Under the pieces are notes generated by a model that saw only the letters and a program-made list of their open reading frames with translations, did not search any database and was not told the DNA's origin. Both the position numbers and the translations under genes were made by a program. Positions 24,776-36,500 of a stretch of DNA of 64,000 bases are shown piece after piece (position 1 is the stretch's first letter; each line of letters opens with the position of its first letter). The DNA comes from Adineta vaga (Eukaryota; Rotifera): contig CP075496.1 in the NCBI GenBank assembly GCA_021613535.1, positions 5,518,001 to 5,582,000 on the forward strand, read 5' to 3'.

Positions 24776-27700
24776 ATGTCATTTAATGCCAAAACGTCCG
24801 GAACGGCTATACCGCCGCGTACTTCTCAATATGTTGGACCGTATCTTTTACAAAAAACATTAGGCAAAGGTCAAACAGGTATATACATGATTTATATTCT
24901 TAATCATTACATTATTGATGATATGATTTTTGTTGTATATAGGATTGGTCAAACTAGGTGTTCATTATGTTACAGGAGAAAAAGTTGCTATTAAAATAGT
25001 GAATCGTGAAGCATTATCGGAATCTGTTTTATTAAAAGTAAAAAGAAAAATTTCTTAATGAAAAAAAAATAATTTATTTATTGTTTTTTTTTGAAAAGGT
25101 TGAACGTGAAATTGCGATTATGAAATTAATTGAACATCCACATGTTTTACGTATTCATGATGTATATGAAAGTCGAAAATATTTATATCTTATTCTTGAA
25201 CATGTTGCTGGTGGAGAATTATTTGATTATCTTGTTAAAAAAGGTCGATTAACACCAAAAGAAGCCAGAAAATTCTTTCGTCAGATTATATCAGCACTTG
25301 ATTTTTGCCACAGTCATATGATTTGGTATGTATTGTTTTTTATTTGAAATTCAATTTGATTTTGATAAAAAAACGTTTTTTTCGTCTCTTTAGCCATCGT
25401 GATTTAAAGTGAGAATAACAAATATGATCGATATATAGAAATTGTATATTTGAATTTTTAGACCGGAAAATTTATTATTAGATGATAAAATGAATATTCG
25501 TGTAGCAGATTTCGGTATGGCATCATTACAAGTTGAAGGTGGCTTTCTTGAAACTAGTTGTGGTTCACCACATTACGGTAAGTGTAACGCTTCAAACAAT
25601 AAAAGATCATTATTTTTCGTTATCGCATTTGTTTTTTTCTCTAAAGCTTGTCCTGAAGTAATCAAGGTAAGAAGAACTTCAATTATTATATATAGATTTC
25701 ATAATTCAATCAAAAAACATAAACCTAGGGTGAAAAATACGATGGTCGCAAAGCTGATGTCTGGTCGTGCGGCGTTATTTTATATGCATTATTAGTGGTA
25801 CGTTTGACATATAGGTTAAAAGCTTTGCTTTTAAGAATAGTCAATGAATGATATATATATATATCCTGTCAAGGGATTGATTTATTATATTCTTTTTTTT
25901 TGTATTTTTATAGGGTGCATTACCATTTGATGATGATAATCTTCGTCAATTACTTGAAAAAGTTAAAAAAGGAGTTTTTCATATACCACATTTTGTACCT
26001 GCTGATTGTCAACAATTATTACGGGGAATGATTGAAATTGATCCAAGTAAACGATTAACGGTAAATTTAATATATATTGTATTACATATCTTATTTTATA
26101 TTCGTGCTTTCTTCTTGCTTGTTTTATGTATAAATATATATTTGAATATATTTCTTTTTCATAATAAATTATTTTACATTATTTTTCTTATTCCAGTTGG
26201 AAGATGTCAGTCGACATACATGGGTGACACAGTACGTAAAGGGCATATTAAAGTGCTATTGATATTGTCTGTTTATTGTCGTAATGTGATCGTTTGTTAA
26301 TGTTGTCTTTGTGTTTGAATCGTGTAGACAATTCTTAGAATGAGAAAAGTAAAATGATCATTAATGTTTGTTATGGTCCAGCTTCGAATAAGAAAGAAAG
26401 AAAGACGGACAGACAGACATGTTGTTATTGTTCTTCGTTGTCTGTATAGAAACTAATATTTGACAGATGACATTATGATTTTTATCTATTCAGAGGCTCA
26501 AAAACTGACCTTGAATTGGAATTACCAATGGTACAAGTTGTTCAAGTATGCCTTTAAGAGAATAAAAGAAGTTGTTAATTTAATTATCTTTATTGTGATA
26601 GACAACCATCATTCCTAGAGAAGAAGATATTGATAGTGATGTATTTGCAGCAATGGCATCATTAGGTTGTTTTAAAGATCGGCAACGTTTAATTGAGGCA
26701 TTATTAAATTCAAAGTAATGAAATAGAACTTTGTTTATAGAGCAAGAAGCAAGATAAATTCTTTCTTTTCATAGACATAATACAGAGAAAGTCATTTATT
26801 TCCTTTTACTCGATCGAAAATTACGTCAACCGTCTCAAGACGATACAGAAGACACAAAACATCGAAGTCGTTCTGGTTCACGTAAGTGTATTGAGATCGA
26901 TTAAGGTATAGTTTTATTTTCATAAACTATAGCTGATATACCGCAAAAACGTATTGATCGTCAACGTTCAAATGGACAACCACCTAGTTCAACTGGATCT
27001 GGATATCGAACTAATATCACTGGACAATTAACTGAAGGTTCACCATTAGTTTCTCGACGAAAACTTTATTCAAATATCAGGTAAAAATTATTTCTTATTT
27101 CTTTTTTCTTCAAAATAACCTTTTTGTATTGCTCGTTCAGTAATAAAACGGTATCGGCAAATAATACTCCATCTGTCAGTCCATGTTCATCACCTACTAT
27201 TATAAAGAAAGATGTATTTTCTAAAATTACTGCATTTACAACGGGTAAAAGTTCAGTGGAAAATACTGTTCCATCCGTTCCAACTCCTCCATCAACTCAA
27301 TCTCATATTCATCGTCATCATCGTAATACGTCAACTGTTTCTCAGAATGACACTGTTCTTACAACACAACCATCAACACAATCGATTGCTTGTAATAGCG
27401 TTAGTGATCAATCATATACATCGGGCATGAAAGAAACACTAGTCAATAGTTCAAACGCACTTAATAATGGTACAGATACGTACAATTCAACTCGACGACA
27501 TCCTCCACAACCAACTTCAACATCCACATCCACGACATCAGAATCTATGAATATGGAATCATCACCATCAACTCTTTCAAATAATAGCAATTCAAACTCT
27601 TCAATAACATCAAATAACAATCAATGGCGACATAAATTAAATAATTTAAAACAAAGTTTTCAAAATGTTGGTACACCACGATTTCATCGACGACCAAAAA

Positions 27701-28874
27701 TCTTATGTAAATTCATCTGTTTTTATTATCTATCAAATTCTAGTTTGTTTACTTTGTTTTAGTGGCTGAAAGTGATAGTTCCACACCATCGAATTCTTCA
27801 TCTCAATATGGTACAACACCTGAAGCAACGAAAAAATCATTATTTCATCATATTATCGATGCAATGCAAGAGGATCATCATATGATTGTTGTCAAAGATC
27901 GACCATTAGCAGCAATTAAAACAGATCTTATTCATGCATTCTTATCGGTACGTTAGTTTACTCTTTATCATTTCAAGAGAATTCTTTTTGTATTATTAAA
28001 AGACTCCTGATCTCGTACATAATGTTTTATCTGGTACTCAATATCGATGTGAATATCGTCGAGCTGATCGTTCATCAATGTTTCAACGTAATATACGTTT
28101 TCATGTAGAAATTTGTACAGTTAGATCTACTGATCCATCAGTACTGGATAGTTATTATGTTACATTTACATTAATTACTGGTAAGAAACTAGAATAAAAT
28201 ACATTTCATATCGATTTTTCTGTTGCTCGTATTTGTTTCTCTAAAGGACAAGCCAGACGTTTTAAAAAATTATGTGAAGAAATTCAAACATTATTTCTGA
28301 CTAGTAAAGATCGTTTAGCTAAACAACGACGGCGAACAAATGAAATTCGTCCAATAAGTACAAACAATAGTTCAACGACAACAACAACAACTCGTCCAAT
28401 GAGTACAAATAATAGTTCGACAGCAACTCGTCCTAATGCATCGTTTATTTCATCCTTGTTTGGCAATACAAGTTCGTCATGTAATCTCATAAGGAAAAGA
28501 AAACTATACTTTAGTTTATCAGACATCTCTCAGGAGAATTCATCTTTGTCTTATCAGTGATTTCTTATTATATTCTCGAGAGAACAAAACATCAATTTTG
28601 ATTTGGCATATGATGCTCACCAGAGATTAACATATTTCAAACAAATTAATCATTGAAAATTTTTAATTTAGATATTAAAACAAATATTTCTCAACCATCA
28701 CCACCGCCACCACCACCACCACCACAACAACAACAACAATCATCGTCATCATCAGCCTCATCCCTTTCATCAACATCTAATATATCGTTAACTTATCCGC
28801 CGTTAATAATGAACGATGATCCTTCAGCAATAGAATCAAATCGTGTAAAAGTTGCTCATCGTTCTGGAATTTAA
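24776..28874 (+). CDS. BRSK: BRSK/SAD-type AMPK-related serine/threonine kinase
   Basis: About 15 exons, roughly 800 residues, matching vertebrate BRSK1/2, the LKB1-activated kinases of neuronal polarity and synaptic vesicle sites. The kinase domain opens [20 protein letters not shown] (glycine loop) with VAIKIVN (lysine). HRDLKPENLLL (split by a short intron) and ADFGMASLQ (DFG) follow. The activation loop is [16 protein letters not shown], with the LKB1-target Thr. A UBA-like segment [20 protein letters not shown] leads to [10 protein letters not shown], then a Ser/Thr/Asn-rich linker with [23 protein letters not shown] precedes the C-terminal KA1-like fold ([39 protein letters not shown]). 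The end is low-complexity, with eight prolines, five glutamines and serine runs. The start at 24776 follows a 5' UTR intron. A single invertebrate gene is probably co-orthologous to BRSK1 and BRSK2. Confidence 0.94.
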
Positions 28875-31800
28875 TGATTGTTTTTCTTTTCTTTTTATAC
28901 TGCTTACTGTTGTGCGTGTCGTTTAATTTTATTTTCTGCATGCAGTCTATCTTCATTCCATTGACATCTATTAGAAATCCCTTTGGTGTTTGAAGACTGA
29001 GCGACAGCCACGTTATTTATTCACGATTTCTAAATCTGACCAAAGACAAAACATAAGAAAATCATCAGAATAGTCAACATTGTGATCTAAACAAATGTTG
29101 GAGCGATGGGATACACCATTTGTCTTCCGTCTCTTCATCAAAACCATTTTACATTATCATTCCTTATATATATACATATATATTTATTGACATAAGAAAA
29201 CATTTCCTTCCCTTTTCATAAACGTCCATTTCATTCATTACTTACGTTTCGTCATCATTCTATTATCAAATATCTATTCGTATTATATATATATATGTAT
29301 GTATGTATGTGAGTATATGTCTTTGCAGAATGACAAGTGTGCACAAACTGTAATTTTATCAACACACCTTCTTCACGTTTTTCTTTCATTTGTGTCTTAT
29401 AAATAAAAAGAATATAATTAAAATGTTTGAATCAAAAACTTTGATTTTTCAAACACATGGCAAACAGAATCTATCTTACTAGATATTTCAATTTCAGTTA
29501 AAAACTCATCGAGATAAATAATATCAGATACTAGACATCTATGAAATTTAAATTAATATATGTTTAAATATGATCCTACTAGCAAGAAATAATCAATGTA
29601 TTACATGCAAGTTTTTTTTTAATATGAATGTCTTGATCGTGACTAGGTGCTATCATCCAAAAACATAATTTATATTAAACTAATCTTACACATATACATA
29701 TATGTAACGCCGAAAGAAAAAGGAAGTAGGTGTGTAATATTGATAATTATTTAGAGAATTTTCGTCATATTCTTTTTTTATAAAATAATGGAAAAAGAAA
29801 GAATTTTGATGATTGATAGATTTTTTACAGTTGAAATAAAGAGGAAATTAGATGAATATAAGAATGATGAGACAACGGAAGTTATTAGAGATACTTTCTA
29901 CAATGACGAATAACTGTCAAAAGATTTTTTCTATAGGTAATTAGATTTTAAAAAAGAGAATGAATAGAATTGAAACGCATTGTCGTTAGTAAAAAAAAAC
30001 CTGATCGTAAAGAATGAATGATTGATTGTCGGATATGAATAGAGGACATTTGTCTTGATCAAATAAATGTAAAGCATATGATGATTTATTGACTATTTAT
30101 CATTTTTCAGACGAATAACTCGATGTAAATGACACATTATGTAAGAAATTCCTTCTGAATATTTCGAGTATCTTCTCTCTTTATCAGACTTCATACTATC
30201 ATCTATGAGAAATGATTTCAGTAGAGCAATGAATTCTAATTATATTGTTTATTCTTAAGATTCATGATTTGATGCAGACAATGGTAAGTTGAGTGAACTT
30301 AATTACAGTGTAATTAGATAAATATGATCATAGGTTACGATCCAGTCACAATAGTATTTAGTCTAATTTGTAAACATAAATATTCATTATCTGATGTTTA
30401 CTTTTATCAAGAAATATGCAATGATTCATCATCTCGATGTCATAAATCTTTTCAAAATATTCAGTTTTGTTTGATCCCATGTCAACTCATGTTACACATA
30501 ATCTTTGTGTCTTTTAGTATTCCAGTACACTATAAGCAGCTTGAGATTTATTGTTGTAAACTTACCTTCGAAATTTAGGAAAGATTTTTCTGATATAGTG
30601 AGAAACTATGTATAGTGCATTGTGAACAATGATAGCGCACGCGAAGCAGCAAAATACATAATCAGATAGAGCGAGAGAATGAGCGTTCGAGCGATAACGA
30701 GCAGTGCACACGAAAAAACAACAACAACAACAATAAGATGAATAATTGAGTTAGTACTATTTTTTTTTGTGCGGTTTAAGCTGATGATGGTGATTCGAAA
30801 GCAAAAACATGCGACGAAAAGAAAAGCGTCAATTATGATTGAAATAAATTAAAGAAGAAAGCAGCATTAGCGGGCATTGGGAAACATGCGTTAAAACATT
30901 CAATAGTGAGAAAGAAAACAACAGAATAAAAGGAAAACATAAAGCCATGCGTCTTTTCTCATTCGAAAAACAACGAAAAGTGAGTATATTGAACTTCACT
31001 TATTTATTATTATATTTTTTTTCCTATCCACGAGAAAGAAAAAACAAAAGAGAAGAGACATACATTAAATTCTTTTTTTTGTTTGCTTTTGTTGTTTCTA
31101 TGGACTGTTGAACACACATACACGTACATAGAGAGAAAAAAATCGAACGATAAAATTATCGTGCATGCGAAATCAAAAGAAACTGGAATAGCACCAGTAA
31201 CAAATAAACAAAGGATACACTTTCAACGAGATCAAATAGCACGTACTTGCTCTATGTTAATGTTAAGTTCTTATTTAATAGAGTAGAGAGAATATTGCAA
31301 AAAAAAGATAGAAAAACAGTAACAACAACGAATATTTCAGAACACTGTTCGCATAAGAGAGAGAGAAAGAAAGAAAGAGTATGTTTAGTTTTGATCTTTA
31401 AGGCTTTTGTTAAAAAGATGATGGACATCACTATTGCACCACGGAAAGAAAACATTTGTAAGAGAGAAAGAATACACAGAGAAAAATGACATGAAAATTC
31501 TATAGTGATTTATCGTCTTGACTCAGGTCGATCGATCATTAGCTACTACTGTTCACTCTACAAAGCGATAGAAAAGGTGATCAAAACGAACACGGAATGT
31601 GTAGCTGAGAAAGACGATTGACTAGGATCAATCTTTTATGTATTGTATGAAAAGAAAGAAGGATGATACGTAAGAAAAACTATACAAAAAACAAACGAGC
31701 ATTACACCGGATATTCTCTTCTCTCTCTTGTACGATTCAAATATCCTTAATCTGGATGTATATCATTTGCTGCTTCCTGCGCATGCACTAGTAAATTTGA

Positions 31801-32210
31801 ATTTTCACTCTCAACTAATGTAAATACAAATAAGGAATAAAAAGAAAAGAAGAAATTATTGTTGTTTTTTTCGAAGTAGTTTCAAGAAGATGATGTTGAC
31901 AAATAGAAAAACAAAACAAAACAAAAAATGTATATAACTGCTGATTATAAGTTTCTTAGTTATTTTGTAATTTCTCATACACATATTAATCTGTCTATGT
32001 GCATGTACTGTAGAATTTTCTCATCACAAACTGGAAACAACGAACAAACGAAACAGATAAACAAACAAACAAACAAACAAAAAAAAATAGAAATCATAAA
32101 CATCAAGAACAGTAAGAGAATGAGAGAAAGAGAAATAGAAGAAAAAAGAGAAGATACATGTTTTATGTGTAATGTTATGTGTGGGTGTAAAGAAGAAAGA
32201 CCAAATGTGT
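28875..32210. other. Long intergenic region between convergent genes, no gene seen
   Basis: About 3.3 kb between the BRSK stop and the muscleblind stop, which face each other, so mostly 3' UTRs and spacer. Polypurine stretches near 31100-31500 and 31840-32300 give Lys/Arg/Glu-rich open frames that look like composition artefacts. A GTAT/TATA-type repeat lies near 29285-29311. Nothing recognisable was found on either strand. Confidence 0.45.
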
Positions 32211-33491
32211 TTATGTATGTAGAAAAAAAGAACGAAAACCTACGTACTTGTCGTAAGAAATGAGAAATGAACGAGAAGAGAAATGAAAAGAAGAAAGAGG
32301 ATAGCTAATATGGGCGATTAGTTGTTGTTGTAACAGAACAGGTAATGTTCGAACGCCAGCTTTTATTATAATTGAAATAAAGAATTTGCCGTTGAAGCTC
32401 TTCAATACATATATGATAAATTTACATTCATTTTTCGAACAATTTCCCAAAATAGCTTCTTTACAAATAGACACATAACCGTTATTAACTTCTACAGAAT
32501 CTAAAAGTAAATCTTATTGTTAGACATTGGTATATTTCCAGTGTTATTTACCTTCAGCTAAATGAACATATTTGCATTGGGGTCGTGTGCAACGGCGCGA
32601 TTTAAAGTCTCGGCAAATGGGAAGTATATCCAGTAACTAAGAAATTAAACGAAAAAAAAGAGACAATTAATTTTCAATACATTAATTTCATTCAAAACAA
32701 AACTTGTGTGTATGATTATCATGCAACAACTGCTCGATAAACATACACATCAACACAACCGAAAGAAATAAGAATACGAAGGAAATGTTAAATAGTGCAT
32801 GCAGAAAAAAAACAAAAGAATACATAGAAAAGTAGAAGGTTAGGAGGAAGACATCTTCTAGATTGTCATCAAAGTGAAAATTAACTAGATCGATATTTGA
32901 AACAATTAATACTCACTTTTCATTTGTGGTTGAGCTGAACAGATTGAACGAGCGAAAGAAAGAAGAAAGCAAAGAATAAACAAAATGAACATATATATAA
33001 TTATATATATATATATATGCAAAACAAATCATCGAAATGATATCCTATCATGCATGCAGAATCTTGCCTAACAATTTCTTTTTTTGTTAAATAAACCTCT
33101 CACTTGTCCTTTTTTATCAATATAAGTTACATAAGATGAACCCACAGACACAAGAGCACCCTGAGCAGCGACAATTTCGGGTGATGGTATATCTGCAGAT
33201 GCGATAAGATTGTTTTTTTTTGGAAAAAAACAAACACGTAGGTTAGAAAAAATTTCGATAAAATATTTGTCATGCTCAACAAAAATCTAAGCAATATACT
33301 TACAAGCCATAGGAACAGCTGTTAAATAGGGTTGTTGAAATTGAATTGGTAATGGTGATGGTGATGGATAGGAAAATGCTGTAACTGGATAAGCAGCCAT
33401 TGGTATACCTGTTTTAGGATCAGCAATTGCTGAACGTTTTTGTTGTTGCTGTTGTTGTGCTAATACTGCTGCCTGTGTATGTTGCTGCTGC

Positions 33492-33524
<33 letters not shown>

Positions 33525-36500
33525 GAGTGTTGGGGAACAAATTGAGGTGCAGCAATAAGTTGTGCTCCAAGTGGCTGAAATAAAAGAGACAATTTTCTGT
33601 ATGGAATAATTTTTTGACTCCGAAAAAAACTTGATTTATTTTTTTTCTTTGCTTTGTTAATATATCATCCCGAAAGTTTTACTTAGAGCTGTTTTTTTTG
33701 TTTAGAAATAATAAGAAAAAATGCTGTATTTGTTTTTTGTTTATGCATAAAACTGACCAAACCACAAGAAGCATATTTGAATGTAAGCAAAGAAGTCAAA
33801 TAAGCAAGCATGAAAGCATATTATCTTCTTAGTTTTTCTTTTCGTTTGTGGTTCGATCAGTTTCTTTCTTATGGTCAGTAGAATTAGGCATGATTATAGT
33901 TATTGGCATTCTTTTTTTGTCAGTGTTCAAAGCGTACAAAGCAAACAGAAAAAAAATAAATCAAGGATAGAAAAGCATGTGTGCAATACCAGCTGCAGGT
34001 AGGCACCGGTAGTAGTAGCAGTATCGTCTTCAAGCGGTCGTTTTTTTGTCTGCTGTGTGATGCTGCTGCTAACAGGATCGATTGCTGCCTAGATTAGTAT
34101 AAAAGAGGATAATAGAGAAAAAGAATGTTTGTGCAACAAGCAAAATACAAACAAAAGAATAAAAACAACACGAACAACACACAATAAGCTGCTGCTGTTT
34201 TTTGTTCTTTTTTTTAAGAGAAACAAAACAACAGAAATGTCGGTAATAGAGTTTTCTTTTTATAGTCATTTAATAATTGAAAATGAGGGAAAATGTATAA
34301 GAAGAAGTTTAGAAAGAGCTGCTGCAATTTCCATTACGTGCTAATTTTGCTAAGCTTTTTAAGCACGCATGAGATTGCTTCTAAAAGAAATGTAATATAT
34401 ACATAGATGTATAATAACCAAGGAAGTCCGTGTGATTGACTAAAAGAATATGTCATGTTGTTATCAATTAAGCTCATTATCATTCATTATTATCATCACA
34501 AGTCATATTCACATAAGGCAATGGCATCTGCGATAGAAAAGAATAAGGCTACTGATAATGCTTGCTGCACAATGACATTATTATATTAAAGAAAACAAAA
34601 ACAAAAGAAAAAATCCTTTCCAGGTTTTATTTACTAACCTTAACACCTGTCGATGAGGATGAAGATGATGACGAAGAATTATTGTGACCGATCATTTCAC
34701 CATTTGTTGCATTGATCATTGATGGCTACGAAGAATAAGTTTATGTTTGTTTTGAATTTTTATAAACACTTATTTACATCTTTTACATCAACTGATGGAG
34801 CTCGAGTGTAAATTGCTTGTATTCCTCCTGGATATGCTTGATACGATGTGATAAAACCGTTTGCATATTTTCCTTCTTCATCATGACCAGATTGTTGTTG
34901 TTGTTGTTGCTGCTGCTGCTGCTGCTAGAAAAAAGAGAGAACAATTGAGAATACTGCAGAGTGTTTAGATATAAGTGATTTGATTGATTAGATTAAATAT
35001 GTAGATATATAATATGAAAAATGAAAGCAATAGCAAAGCGTGCAGGGAATATGAAGCATACCAAAGGCGAGGAAGAAGCATGTGCTGTAGGTGTTTTTTG
35101 AGAATAGGTAAAAGTAGTTGATGGTCCAGCCAATAGAGGCTGACTACTGTTCAATGCAAGAGAATGAACTAGTTGAATAGTTGGTTGCGAATATTGAATT
35201 GCAGCTGGTGATGTTGTATAAACTTGTGTAACAGCTGTCGCTGATTGTGCTTTAACTGCTTTCAATTGTGCAACAAGATGTTCAGGTGGATGGAAATATT
35301 TGCATGTTTCACGAATACATTTTCCTTTAATAAAATCCACACAAACAGTAACAAGACCATCTGCATCAAGTGGACAATGTGCTTGCGGATGTGCAAAATG
35401 ACATGCCTCGGCACTATGTATGCATCGACCATGCTGAAAATCTGAACATACCTAGAAAGAAAACAACGACAAGGGGAAAACAAGCTGTACACAAGAAAAA
35501 GCCTGCATGGGATTGAAAATGCTTTTGCATTGAAAAAACCAAGTGTTTTTTTTTACAAAAGAAAAATACATGCGCTCAGTAATGTAAAATAAAATAAAAC
35601 CTAGAGAAGCAAGCAATAAGCAAGTAGACAAAGAGTTCATATGTGTCAATGCATAGATACTAAGCATAAAACAATAATAATATAAGTGCCCAAACAATAC
35701 ACAACACACAAATTAGTTTAAATATCAAACAAAAAAGTCTAGAGAGAAGATAAGTGTAGGATAATATCTATGATAAAAATCTTCTAGATAATATTGAAGC
35801 TGCCCTCAGTTTTGCTTTAGATTATATGGTGATATATATATACACGCTTATATGCTGTTTAAATATAAGATTATCACTTACATAGAGAGTGTCAAGTTCA
35901 AAATACGACTAAATGGGATACACAGAACGTTTTAGTAGACAAACAAATGAATGTTACACGATTATATATCATGCAATAAAAGAAAGATATTTTCCTTTTT
36001 TTCCAATCTCAAATCAAAGTAGCTTTCCCGTCAGAAAAAAAAGGAAAATTCAATGATGCGTCAGATCAAACGATAAGCACACAAATACAACACAGAATAC
36101 AGAGAACATATCCCACGCTCATCACAATAATATAACAAACCTTTAAGGCATCATGATTGGAATTGTTGTTCTGATATACCTATAGAAATGTAAGTGTGAG
36201 GATGACGTTTCATTTTTCGTTTCCTTCTAGTGTGTGGTTGTGTTTTTAAAAATTAATGATAATCGAAAAAAAAAGTCAAAAAGGGATACAACGCCAAAGT
36301 ATAAGGTTTAGCAGCAAAATAATAAGAATAAAGTTGCACACATACACTCGCAATGTGTAGATATATAAATCTGCGTCTATATATGTGTTTATGTATGTGT
36401 TTGTATGAATATGAGCGAGACACATGCTTCGAAGAGCTTCGTTCATTTTTAATGCTTGGCTAGTTTATTTGTTTATTTTTTTTATGATACGAAGAGCAAC

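Noticed and set aside
33481-34926. CRISPR-like or tandem-array interpretation of the triplet repeats
   Set aside because: They are poly-Gln codons inside muscleblind exons with no spacer structure.
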